Positions 15,332 through 23,754 of a stretch of 64,000 bases of DNA are shown here, in pieces. The translations under genes were made by a program, and so were the position numbers. Under the pieces are notes generated by a model. It was given only the letters and a program-made list of their open reading frames with translations. It did not search any database and was not told the DNA's origin. How positions within the stretch are numbered: position 1 is the first letter of the stretch; each line of letters opens with the position of its first letter. Source of the DNA: an uncultured Microbacterium sp. (GTDB lineage: Bacteria; Actinomycetota; Actinomycetes; Actinomycetales; Microbacteriaceae); assembly GCF_947489255.1 (NCBI RefSeq), contig NZ_CANLCY010000005.1:434001-498000 (forward strand), written 5' to 3'.

Positions 15332-17584
15332 TCACACCGCGACGGTCGGTGCGAACTCTGCGGAGAGCCGGTGCACACCGGCTCCGATTTCGGCGTCGAC
15401 CTCGCCCAGCCGCACCTCGGCCACGACGCCCGGGGGCACCGTCACCTCGAGATGCACGGTGGCACCCTCGCGACGCCAGGCGACGGCGATGCGGCCGTGA
15501 ACGCTGTCGTACGACGTCGATGCGTCGTCGATGCCGTCGATGGGCCGCGGCGCGACGCGCACGCGGGAGTACCCCGGCTCCAGCGGAGCCAGCCCCGCCA
15601 GCTCCCGGTGCATCCAGTCGGCCACCGCCCCCAGGGCGTAGTGATTGAACGACGTCATCTCGCCGGGGTTGATCGTTCCGTTCGGCAGCATCGAGTCCCA
15701 GCGCTCCCAGATGGTGGTCGCGCCCATGGTCACGGGGTAGAGCCACGACGGGCATTCGCGCTGGAGCAGCAGTCGTCCGGCGGTGTCGAGGTGGCCGGTG
15801 CCGCTCAGCGCGTCGAGGACGTAGGGCGTGCCCGCGAAACCGGTGGAGATGCGGTGCCCCGACGCCTCGACGAGCTCCGCGAGACGGTCTCCGGCCCACG
15901 AGCGCTCCTCGTCGTCGAGCAGCCCGAAGGCGATGGCGAGCGCGTACGAGGTCTCGCAGTGGTTGCGCAGCCGCTGCTCGCCGGGGTCGACGTAGGCCTC
16001 GCGGAAGGCGCGTCGCGTGGCGTCGCGGAGGTGCTCGAGCTCGCTGCGGACGTCCCACCGGCCCAGCACCTCCACGACGCGCACGGCGAGGTCGGCGGAG
16101 CGGTACAGGCACGCGGTGGCCACCAGTCCCCGGTCGGCCTTGGCCGCGGCGGGGTCCTCGGGCGGCGCATCGGGGTCGAGCCAGTCTCCGAACTGGAACC
16201 CGCGGTCCCACAGACCGCTCTCCGACACCAGCGACGAGACGTGGCGGAGGTGCGACAGCATCCCCTCGACGTTCTCGGAGAGCACGCGGACGTCACCGGA
16301 TGCCATCCACACGGCCCACGGGACCCAGACGATCGCGTCGCTCCACACCGCCGTCGAGTCGACCGGGGTGATGTCCTGCGGCACCCCCACGTACTTCAGC
16401 ACGTCGGGCACGACGTACGGCACCACTCCCCCCTGGTGCTGCTGCTCGACGGACACGTCGCGCAGCCAGTCCCGCAGGAAGTCGTCGACGTCGAACAGGT
16501 ACGCACTGGTGGGCGCGAAGACCGCGATGTCACCGGTCCACCCGAGACGTTCGTCGCGCTGGGGGCAGTCGGTGGGGAGGTCGACGAAGTTGCCCAGCGT
16601 GCTGTTGACGACGTTCTCGTGCAGCTGGTTCAGCAGCGGGTCGGAACTCGAGAACGTGCCGGTGCGCCGCAGGCGCGAACTGATCCGCACCGCTTCGAGC
16701 CCGCCCCGACGCACGGCATCCAGCCCTCCGGGCCACCCGTCGACCTCGACGTAGCGGAAGCCGTGGAAGGTGAAGCGGGGTTCGAAGACGTCCGCGCTCC
16801 CGGAGAGGACGAACCGATCGGTCGCACGCGCCGAGCGCAGCGGGCGGATGCCGATCTCGCCCCGCTCGAGAACCTCGGCGTGACGCAGGGTCACCGTGCT
16901 CCCCGCCGGACCGGCGACCTCGGCGCGGACCCACCCGACGAGGTTCTCGCCGAAGTCGACGATCACCCGGCCCGCGGGCGAGAGCCACGCGTCTCGGACC
17001 GGGAGGGTCTCGACGGGCGCGACGGAGGGCCCGATGTACGGCTCGAAGTGGACGGAAGGGGCGTCGATCACCTCGACCTCCGCCGCGACGGGCGCAGCGC
17101 CGCGGCGGCGAGCGTCGATGGTCTGGCCGTGATACAGATCGTCCTTCACGGTGTCGGCGGCGTGCACCGACCACGATGCGTCGCTCGCCCAGACCTGCTT
17201 GTGGCCATCGGTGAAGACGAGGTCGACCTCGGCGATCGCCGCGAGGCGGTCGCCGTAGACGCCGGTCGCCCCCATCCAGGTCAGGCTCCCGCGGTACCAC
17301 CCGTTGCCGAGCGTGAGTTCGAGCGTCGATTCGGCCTCGACGAGCGCGGTGACGTCGGTCTCGGCGACCCGCACGCGCCATTCATAGCTCGACCAGCCGG
17401 GGGTCAGCAGGTCGTCGGAGACGCGGGCGCCGTTGAGGGCGGCCTCCACGATGCCGAGTGCGGAGTACCGCAGGGTGGCCCGGACGAGCGCGCCGTGACC
17501 GGGGTCGAGGGCGAAACGGCCCACCAGGGTGGGGGCGCCGTCCACGGGGGTGGCAGGCGAGATGAGTCGAGCGGTCGTGAACAT
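15332..17584 (-). CDS. alpha-L-rhamnosidase, GH78 family
   Basis: A 750-residue cytoplasmic-type enzyme without signal peptide, predicted to release terminal L-rhamnose from imported glycans. The N-terminal part holds beta-sandwich domains (SYEWRVRVAETDVTAL, LTLGNGWYRGSLTW). The catalytic barrel contains the family motif NFVDLPTDCPQRDERLGW then TGD, with the acidic catalytic residues. The C-terminal part has TIWERWDSMLPNGTINPG and SFNHYALGAVADWMHREL, typical of GH78. It lies 2 nt past the permease stop, in the same operon. Confidence 0.93.
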   Translation of the reverse strand: MFTTARLISPATPVDGAPTLVGRFALDPGHGALVRATLRYSALGIVEAALNGARVSDDLLTPGWSSYEWRVRVAETDVTALVEAESTLELTLGNGWYRGSLTWMGATGVYGDRLAAIAEVDLVFTDGHKQVWASDASWSVHAADTVKDDLYHGQTIDARRRGAAPVAAEVEVIDAPSVHFEPYIGPSVAPVETLPVRDAWLSPAGRVIVDFGENLVGWVRAEVAGPAGSTVTLRHAEVLERGEIGIRPLRSARATDRFVLSGSADVFEPRFTFHGFRYVEVDGWPGGLDAVRRGGLEAVRISSRLRRTGTFSSSDPLLNQLHENVVNSTLGNFVDLPTDCPQRDERLGWTGDIAVFAPTSAYLFDVDDFLRDWLRDVSVEQQHQGGVVPYVVPDVLKYVGVPQDITPVDSTAVWSDAIVWVPWAVWMASGDVRVLSENVEGMLSHLRHVSSLVSESGLWDRGFQFGDWLDPDAPPEDPAAAKADRGLVATACLYRSADLAVRVVEVLGRWDVRSELEHLRDATRRAFREAYVDPGEQRLRNHCETSYALAIAFGLLDDEERSWAGDRLAELVEASGHRISTGFAGTPYVLDALSGTGHLDTAGRLLLQRECPSWLYPVTMGATTIWERWDSMLPNGTINPGEMTSFNHYALGAVADWMHRELAGLAPLEPGYSRVRVAPRPIDGIDDASTSYDSVHGRIAVAWRREGATVHLEVTVPPGVVAEVRLGEVDAEIGAGVHRLSAEFAPTVAV

Positions 17585-17586
17585 GA

Positions 17587-18426
17587 TCAGCCCTTGATCG
17601 CCCCGCTGGTCATGCCCGCCACGATCTGGCGGTTGAAGAAGACGTACATGACGAGCGGCGGGATGGTGATGAGGAGGATGTCGGCGAACAGCAGGTTGAA
17701 CTGCCCCGCGCTGGTCGAGCTCGATGCGTAGGCGTAGAGCGTCAGCTGCACGGTCGCGTTGGCGTCACCGGGGAGGAAGTACAGCGGGTTGGCGAAGTCG
17801 TTGAACACCGCCACCGACTGCACGACGATGACCGTGACGATGACCGGCTTCAGCAGCGGCAGCACCACCTGGAAGAACAACCGGATCGGTCCCGCACCGT
17901 CGATGAGGGCGGCCTCATCGAGCTCCCGGGGGATCGTGGAGACGAAGGCCCGGAACAGCAGGATGCAGAACGACAGGCCGAAGGTCGCCTCGATGAGGAC
18001 GAGCCCGCCGAGGGTCTTGAACAGTCCGAGACCCTGGAGAACCCAGATGGTCGGCACGACCGCCGGCGGCACGATGAGCCCGGCGAGCACGAAGAAGTTG
18101 ACGACCCCGTTCCACCGCGACCTCTTGCGCTGCAGCACGTAGCCGACCATCGCCGCGAGCACGACCATGACGATCACGCTCGCGACCGTCAGCACGATGC
18201 TGTTGACGAAGGCGCGGATCAGGATGCCGTTGCGATCGGCGAGGACCGCGGCGATGTTGTCCCACAGCTTCCACTCGCTGGGCCAGCTGAAGGCGAGCAT
18301 CGAGGCCTCGGGCGCGGTCTTAGCCGCGGTGACGAGGATGAAGGCGAACGGCACGAGGAAGACGACGACCGACACGGCGATGGCGATCGTGCCGACGGTC
18401 CACCGTCGCACGGCGAGGCGGCTCAC
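17587..18426 (-). CDS. carbohydrate ABC transporter permease, MalG type
   Basis: A 279-residue membrane subunit with six helices. The EAA loop is ELDEAALIDGAGPIRLFFQVVLPLLKP, split around a helix boundary. The C-terminus ends IVAGMTSGAIKG, a standard ending of the MalG/CUT1 family. The GTG start overlaps the partner permease stop as GTGA. It pairs with the next gene to import oligosaccharide delivered by the binding protein. Confidence 0.92.
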   Translation of the reverse strand: MSRLAVRRWTVGTIAIAVSVVVFLVPFAFILVTAAKTAPEASMLAFSWPSEWKLWDNIAAVLADRNGILIRAFVNSIVLTVASVIVMVVLAAMVGYVLQRKRSRWNGVVNFFVLAGLIVPPAVVPTIWVLQGLGLFKTLGGLVLIEATFGLSFCILLFRAFVSTIPRELDEAALIDGAGPIRLFFQVVLPLLKPVIVTVIVVQSVAVFNDFANPLYFLPGDANATVQLTLYAYASSSTSAGQFNLLFADILLITIPPLVMYVFFNRQIVAGMTSGAIKG

Positions 18427-19364
18427 GCGTCCACGCTCCTTTTGTTGATGAGGATCGAGATGGGGATCATGACCGCCGTCACGACGACGAAGAGCACGAC
18501 GTTGCCCGCGGTCGACAGACCGTAGAACCCCGCCTGGTACTGCTTGTAGATCACCGAGGCGATGACGTCGGAGCTGAAGCCGGGACCGCCCTTGGTCATG
18601 GCCCAGATCAGATCGAACGAGCGCAGACCGCCGATGAGCGAGAGGATGACGACCGTCCCGGTCGCCGGCCACGACAGCGGGAAGGTGATGTTGCGGAACA
18701 CCTTCCACGCGCTCGCCCCGTCGACGCGGGCGGCCTCGAAGTACTCCTGCGGGATCGCGACGATGCCGGCGATGTAGATGAGCGTCGCGATGCCGAGGCC
18801 CTTCCACACGTCGACCAGGGCCACGCTGATGAGGGCGAGGTTCGGATCGGTCAGCCACCCCGGGCCCTCGATGCCGAAGACCGACAGGGCGCCGTTGACC
18901 AGACCGTCGAACGGGTCGAGCAGCACCTTGAACGTCAGGCCCACCCCGATGGTGGACACGAGCACGGGGAAGAACGTGACGGCTCGCAGGTATCCGCGCC
19001 CGATGATCTCCGACGTCAGGAGCACCGCGAGCGCGAGCCCCAGCACGACCTTGAGTCCGCTCGTGACGACGGCGTAGACGACCGTGTTCACGAACGCCAG
19101 CGACAGCTGCGGGTCGGAGAAGAACTGCACGAAGTTGTCGAGTCCGATGAACTGCACATCGAAGAGCGACCAGCGCGTGAGGCTGAAGTAGAAGGAGGCG
19201 AAAGTCGGGACGGCGAAGAGCACCACGTAGAGCGCGGCCGCGGGGATGTAGAACCACGACGGGTACATGCTGCGCGTCTTGCGACCCGCACTCGTCGCGG
19301 GGGGCGCGCCTCGACGCCGGTTGCGCACCTGGGGCGGCACCACATTGGCGAACGTCTGGGCCAT
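18423..19364 (-). CDS. carbohydrate ABC transporter permease, MalF type
   Basis: A 313-residue permease with six helices, first helix near residues 38-60 (WFYIPAAALYVVLFAVPTF). EAA loop: PQEYFEAARVDGASAWKVFRNITFPL. CUT1-family importer component. No ATPase gene lies in the locus, so it probably uses a shared MsiK/MsmK-type ATPase, as is common for such importers in actinobacteria. Confidence 0.92.
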   Translation of the reverse strand: MAQTFANVVPPQVRNRRRGAPPATSAGRKTRSMYPSWFYIPAAALYVVLFAVPTFASFYFSLTRWSLFDVQFIGLDNFVQFFSDPQLSLAFVNTVVYAVVTSGLKVVLGLALAVLLTSEIIGRGYLRAVTFFPVLVSTIGVGLTFKVLLDPFDGLVNGALSVFGIEGPGWLTDPNLALISVALVDVWKGLGIATLIYIAGIVAIPQEYFEAARVDGASAWKVFRNITFPLSWPATGTVVILSLIGGLRSFDLIWAMTKGGPGFSSDVIASVIYKQYQAGFYGLSTAGNVVLFVVVTAVMIPISILINKRSVDA

Positions 19365-19387
19365 CGGTCACTCCTTCGTGGGGAAGA

Positions 19388-19418
19388 GCGGGGCCGGAGA
19401 GGGGGTCTCCGGCCCCGC
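19388..19418. terminator. hairpin between binding-protein and permease genes
   Basis: A perfect 13-bp stem (GCGGGGCCGGAGA and complement) with a 5-nt loop lies in the 110-nt gap. Such intercistronic hairpins commonly cut off part of the transcripts so that binding protein is made in excess over permeases. Confidence 0.75.
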
Positions 19419-19474
19419 GATGCGCGGCAGCCTGGGGGCGACGACCGCACGGGGGCGCTGGACTCAGCGCGTTC

Positions 19475-20797
19475 TCACCAGCCGGCGAGGCCGAGCTGCT
19501 GGGCCTGCTTCTTCACGTCGTCGTCGTAAGCGGCCGCACCGTCCTGGGCGCTGGAGATGCCGGAGCCGACGCTGATGGCGATGTTCTCGAGGTTGGGTCC
19601 CTTGACGGGCGAGAGGAACTCGAGAGCGGGAGCGCTCTTGCCGTCCTCGATGTACTTCTGGATCTCCGCGACCATGGGGGCGGCGTCCGACGGCACGGAG
19701 CACGAGCTGATCGAGAACGGGCCGCCCGCCACGTAGTTGGCGTTCTGGATGTCGCAGCCCTCGGGGGAGTTGACGAAGGCGACGAACTTCTTCGCGGCAT
19801 CCAGCTTCGCACCCTCGGTGGTCTTGGGGATGTAGACCGCGCTGGGCTCCCACACGGTGAGCGTGGTGTTCGCGGCCTTGTCGGCCGGCATCGCGAAGAA
19901 GCCGATGTCGGCGACCGCATCCGGGTTCGACTGCGTGATGTTGCTCAGGACGGCGCTCGAGAGCATGGGGTACATCGCCGCCTTGCCCGTGGCGAGGGCT
20001 GCGGAGCCCTCGGCGGCCGTCGCGGTGGCGAAGTCGGCGTTGAAGAGGCCCCTGTCGAAGGCGTCCTGGAGGTGCGTGAAGCCGGCGAGGGCGGGCTCCT
20101 GGGCGAACGTGGCCTTGTTGTTCGTGAAGTCGTCGGCCCAGTTCTCGTCCTGCGTCCGGACGTTGCCGAAGTCGGCGAGCAGGAACAGCTGCGAGGTCCA
20201 GGTGTCGCCGTAGGTCTGCTCGATCGGAGTGATCCCCGCCGCCTTGATCTTCTCGGCGGCCGCGACCAGCGACGACCAGTCGGTCGGCACGCTGATGCCC
20301 AGGTCGGAGAAGACCTTCGTGTTGTAGGCGATACCGCCCGCCATCGACGTGCCGAGAGGGGCGCCGTAGGTGCCGTTGTCGGTGGATGCGACGGTCTTGA
20401 AGTTGTCGGTGACCTCGGACACCCACGACTCGTCGGCGAGGTTCGCCAACGTCTGGTCGGGGTTGAGTGCCTGGAAGAGCGAGCCGGTGTTGTAGAAGAA
20501 GACGTCGTCCATCTCGCCGGTCGACAGCTGGGTCTTGACGAGGTTGTCGCCCTCGGTGCCGCCGGGACGGGTGTTGAGCGTGACCGTGATGTCGGGGTTG
20601 GCCTTCTCGAACGCCGAGATGAGCGCGTTCCCGGTGGCGATCGAGTCGTCGCCGTTGGTGGTGAGATAGGTGATCTCGACCTTGCCGTCGGCGGAGCCAC
20701 CTCCCGTTGCGCCGGAGCACCCGGCGAGGGCGAGGGCGGCGAGTCCGACGCCGGCGACGACGGTCGTCGCCCGGCGCGGGGTGATGAATGAGGACAC
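19475..20797 (-). CDS. sugar ABC transporter substrate-binding lipoprotein
   Basis: A 440-residue family 1 extracellular solute-binding protein. Lipobox LALAGC with cysteine near residue 27, then EITYLTTNGDDSIATGNALISAFEKANPDITV. Conserved MAGGIAYNTKVFSDLGISVP and AAKKFVAFVNSPEG support CUT1 type. The ligand is probably a rhamnose-containing oligosaccharide, inferred from the GH78 and GH39-like genes in the operon. Transcribed divergently from the LacI regulator. Confidence 0.92.
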   Translation of the reverse strand: MSSFITPRRATTVVAGVGLAALALAGCSGATGGGSADGKVEITYLTTNGDDSIATGNALISAFEKANPDITVTLNTRPGGTEGDNLVKTQLSTGEMDDVFFYNTGSLFQALNPDQTLANLADESWVSEVTDNFKTVASTDNGTYGAPLGTSMAGGIAYNTKVFSDLGISVPTDWSSLVAAAEKIKAAGITPIEQTYGDTWTSQLFLLADFGNVRTQDENWADDFTNNKATFAQEPALAGFTHLQDAFDRGLFNADFATATAAEGSAALATGKAAMYPMLSSAVLSNITQSNPDAVADIGFFAMPADKAANTTLTVWEPSAVYIPKTTEGAKLDAAKKFVAFVNSPEGCDIQNANYVAGGPFSISSCSVPSDAAPMVAEIQKYIEDGKSAPALEFLSPVKGPNLENIAISVGSGISSAQDGAAAYDDDVKKQAQQLGLAGW

Positions 20798-20874
20798 TGC
20801 TTACCTCCTTGTAAGGGGCCGGATGCTGGGGACTCCGGCCGATGCGACGCCTCGGGACTCGGTGCGAGATCGAG

Positions 20875-20890
20875 TGTAAACCGATCTACA
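20875..20890. promoter_or_regulatory. LacI-type operator, site 1
   Basis: TGTAAACCGATCTACA is an imperfect palindrome around the central CG that LacI-family proteins prefer. It overlaps a TACACT box (minus strand) that could be the -10 of the binding-protein gene. Confidence 0.7.
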
Positions 20891-20929
20891 CAGGGCGACG
20901 AAGTGAGAATAAACCGACTGGCGCGATTT

Positions 20930-20947
20930 CGTCAACCGATCTACATT
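20930..20947. promoter_or_regulatory. LacI-type operator, site 2, with lacI -10 box
   Basis: CGTCAACCGATCTACA repeats 12 of the 16 bases of site 1 in a row (AACCGATCTACA), 55 bp away. Its right end contains TACATT (20942-20947), a plausible -10 for the regulator gene, suggesting autoregulation. A weaker AAACCGACTGG lies between the sites at 20911. Confidence 0.65.
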
Positions 20948-20971
20948 GAAGGGACCGACTGAAGGAGCTCG

Positions 20972-22027
20972 ATGCTGGACAACGCATCACCCCCGGGCCC
21001 ACCGACCCGCGCCGCGACGATCGAAGACGTCGCACAGCACGCCGGCGTGTCCAAGGCCGCCGTCTCGAAGGTGATCCGCGACGCCTACGGCGTGAGCGAT
21101 CAGATGCGCGAGCGGGTGACGGCATCCATCGCGGCGCTCGATTACCGTCCGCGAGTGGCGGCCCGGGCGATGCGCGGCTCGACGGCGACCATCGGCGTGC
21201 AGCTGCCCCAGGTCGACAACGAGTTCTTCACGCGCATCCTCACCGGCATCGTGCAAGAGCTCAACGCCTCGGCCTACCAGTTGATCATCGCGCCGATGGC
21301 CGACCCGGTCAGCGGCACGGCCGCGCTCGAGAGCCTGTACGACCGGCAGGTCGACGGCATCATCGCGGTCGCCCCGGCCGTCCCCCAGGCCTGGCTCGAG
21401 GGTCTCGCGCGGCGCGTTCCGCTCGTGCAGGTCGGCCAGCACGACCACCCGCAGCACTACGACGTCGTGGTCGGCGACGACGATGCCGGAGCGCGCCTGG
21501 TGATGGAGCATCTCTTCGACTCGGGTCACACCCGCATCGTGCACGTGACCAACGACGAGCGGATCCTCGTCGAGCCCCGCACCGATCCGCATCCGCGGCG
21601 GCTGAGGGTGTACGAGAGCATGATGCGCGAACGGGGGCTCGAACCCGACGTCATCCGCATCGATTCGTCCGATCACGACACCCGGCACACCGTCAACGAC
21701 CTGCTCGATCGCGCGACGCCTCCGACGGCGCTGTTCGCGGGCCACGACTCCCTGGCGCTGTCGGCTCTCGAGGTGTCCGCCGAGCGCGGAGTGGATGCCG
21801 CGGAATTCGCGGTCGTCGGCTACGACGACGTGCCGATCGCCAGCCATCCGCTCATCGGGCTCTCCACCGTCGACCAGCACGGGCAGGAGATGGGCGCCAC
21901 CGCGGCGCAACTGCTGCTCGAGCGCATCGGCGGACGGCAGGACGCGCAGCGGCGGGTATTCTCCCCCGCGCTCCGTGTGCGCGCGACCAGTGGGTCCGCT
22001 CCCGCGGTCCGACGCACGGAGTCCTGA
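20972..22027 (+). CDS. LacI-family transcriptional repressor
   Basis: A 351-residue regulator. The N-terminal helix-turn-helix and hinge are ATIEDVAQHAGVSKAAVSKV and RPRVAARAMRGS. The ligand-binding domain follows (IGVQLPQVDNEFFTRILTGI, FAVVGYDDVPIASHPLIGLSTV). GAAGGAG ribosome-binding site 5-6 nt before the ATG. It is divergent from the sugar-binding protein gene, with two matching operators between, so it most likely represses the rhamnoside import and cleavage operon until a sugar inducer binds. Confidence 0.93.
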   Translation: MLDNASPPGPPTRAATIEDVAQHAGVSKAAVSKVIRDAYGVSDQMRERVTASIAALDYRPRVAARAMRGSTATIGVQLPQVDNEFFTRILTGIVQELNASAYQLIIAPMADPVSGTAALESLYDRQVDGIIAVAPAVPQAWLEGLARRVPLVQVGQHDHPQHYDVVVGDDDAGARLVMEHLFDSGHTRIVHVTNDERILVEPRTDPHPRRLRVYESMMRERGLEPDVIRIDSSDHDTRHTVNDLLDRATPPTALFAGHDSLALSALEVSAERGVDAAEFAVVGYDDVPIASHPLIGLSTVDQHGQEMGATAAQLLLERIGGRQDAQRRVFSPALRVRATSGSAPAVRRTES

Positions 22028-22086
22028 AGGACCACCCTCCTCGGGCCGGCCCGACTCCTCCCCCGAGGCGGATAGCCTGGAAGGCG

Positions 22087-23529
22087 ATGTCACGGGATGA
22101 GAACGCGCGAAGAAGACTCTCCCGGAACAGCCCTCAGGGGCTCGTCGTGCTGGTGCTGGCGCTGGCGGGACTGTGCTCGTCGTTCATGTTCACCCTGGTG
22201 GTGCCCATCCAGTCGCAGCTCCCGCAGCTGCTGAACGCCTCCCGCGACGACACGGCGTGGGTCGTGACGTCCACCCTGCTCGCCGCGGCCGTGATCACCC
22301 CCATCGCCGGCCGGCTCGGCGACATGTACGGCAAACGGCGCATCGTGCTCGTGCTGCTGGTCGTGATGATCCTCGGGTCGGTGGTCGCCGCCCTGTCGAC
22401 CGGCATCGTCGGCATGATCGTGGGCCGCACCCTGCAGGGCGCGATCGTGGGCGTCGTGCCGCTGGGCATCTCGATCATGCGCGACGTGCTGCACGAGAAC
22501 CGCGTCGACAGCGCCATCGCGCTGATGAGCGCGACGCTCGGCGTCGGCGGCGCACTCGGACTGCCGATCAGCGCACTGGTCTCCGAGAACACCGACTGGC
22601 ACTGGCTGTTCTGGATCGCCGGAGCCCTCGGCGCCGTCGTCTTCGCGCTGATCCTCTGGATCGTCCCGGTCAGCGTGCTCCGCACCGCCGGACGCTTCGA
22701 CTACCTCGGCGCGGTAGGCCTGGCCGTCGGCCTCATCGGCGTCCTGCTCGCCGTGTCGCGCGGCAACACGTGGGGCTGGACCTCTCCGCTCACACTGTCG
22801 CTCGCGATCGGCGGGGTGGCCGTGCTGCTGCTGTGGGGCTGGTTCGAGCTGCGCGTCGAGAACCCGCTGCTCGACCTGCGGGTCGCCGCCCGCCGCCCGG
22901 TGCTGCTGACGAACCTGGCATCCATCGCCATGGGTTTCGCGCTGTTCACCTCGAACGTCGCCTACCCGCAGATGCTCGAACTGCCGGTGGCGACGGGCGT
23001 CGGACTGGGCCTGTCGCTGCTGGCCGCGAGCCTCGTCGTCATGCCGTCGGGCCTGGTGATGATGGTGCTCTCCCCCATCTCCGGGACCCTCGCTCGAACG
23101 ATCGGGCCGCGCGTGCTGCTGGTCGCCGGGTCGATCTCGCTCATCCTCGCGTACGGCTTCAGCCTGATCTTCTCGACCGAGGTCTGGCACTTCGTCGTCG
23201 CCAACATCCTGATCGGCTTCGGCATCGGGTTCGGGTACGCCGCGATGCCGATGCTCATCATGCGCGCCGTGCCGCCGAGCGAGACCGGCGCCTCGAACGG
23301 ACTCAACGCCCTCGCCCGCTCCCTCGGCACGAGTACCGCCGCGGCGATCGTCGGCGTCGTGCTCGCGACGCTGTCGACCGGCGACGGCGAGACCCGCGTG
23401 CCGACGTCGCAGGCGTTCCAGGTGTCGTTCGTGCTCGGCATCGGGGCGGCGGCGATCGCTCTGGTGCTGGCGCTGCTCATTCCGACGCGGGAGAACCCGA
23501 GCGGGGCGCGCGCGTCTCTTCCCGAGTGA
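22087..23529 (+). CDS. MFS transporter, DHA2-like drug/proton antiporter
   Basis: A 480-residue protein with about 14 membrane helices. The motif-A loop GRLGDMYGKRRIVL and the motif-C-like helix after helix 4 (LMSATLGVGGALGLPISALV) are those of DHA2 exporters. The ATG lies 8 nt after a TAGCCT box (22073-22078), so it is probably leaderless and has its own promoter 60 nt past lacI. The substrate is unknown; it need not be part of the rhamnoside system. Confidence 0.88.
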   Translation: MSRDENARRRLSRNSPQGLVVLVLALAGLCSSFMFTLVVPIQSQLPQLLNASRDDTAWVVTSTLLAAAVITPIAGRLGDMYGKRRIVLVLLVVMILGSVVAALSTGIVGMIVGRTLQGAIVGVVPLGISIMRDVLHENRVDSAIALMSATLGVGGALGLPISALVSENTDWHWLFWIAGALGAVVFALILWIVPVSVLRTAGRFDYLGAVGLAVGLIGVLLAVSRGNTWGWTSPLTLSLAIGGVAVLLLWGWFELRVENPLLDLRVAARRPVLLTNLASIAMGFALFTSNVAYPQMLELPVATGVGLGLSLLAASLVVMPSGLVMMVLSPISGTLARTIGPRVLLVAGSISLILAYGFSLIFSTEVWHFVVANILIGFGIGFGYAAMPMLIMRAVPPSETGASNGLNALARSLGTSTAAAIVGVVLATLSTGDGETRVPTSQAFQVSFVLGIGAAAIALVLALLIPTRENPSGARASLPE

Positions 23530-23532
23530 GGC

Positions 23533-23730
23533 TCAGCCCTCGTCCGACGCCCCCGTCGACCGACCGCGCGAGCCGAACGTCCGCCGCATCCACGCCGTCA
23601 CCCGCCCGGTCTGACGATCGGTGAACTCGTTCGCCAGAGCAAGGGCCTCGGCGCCGACGTCGGCGCCGCCGTCGATCGCGCGCAACGAGCGCAGCGCCCG
23701 TTCCTCCTGGCTCTCCGCCTCACGGTCCAT
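23533..23730 (-). CDS. small hypothetical protein
   Basis: A 65-residue, charged, soluble protein (MDREAESQEERALRSLRAIDGG ... RTFGSRGRSTGASDEG). The ATG at 23730 was preferred over GTG at 23739 because it lies 7 nt after a TAGCGT box, the leaderless spacing seen repeatedly in this window. It converges with the MFS gene, three bases apart. No domain recognised. Confidence 0.55.
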   Translation of the reverse strand: MDREAESQEERALRSLRAIDGGADVGAEALALANEFTDRQTGRVTAWMRRTFGSRGRSTGASDEG

Positions 23731-23754
23731 GGCATCCACGCTACGCGTCGGCCC

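Noticed and set aside
15371..17731. 786-residue plus-strand frame across the rhamnosidase gene
   Set aside because: It is antisense to a clear GH78 gene with family motifs, and its translation has no recognisable features.
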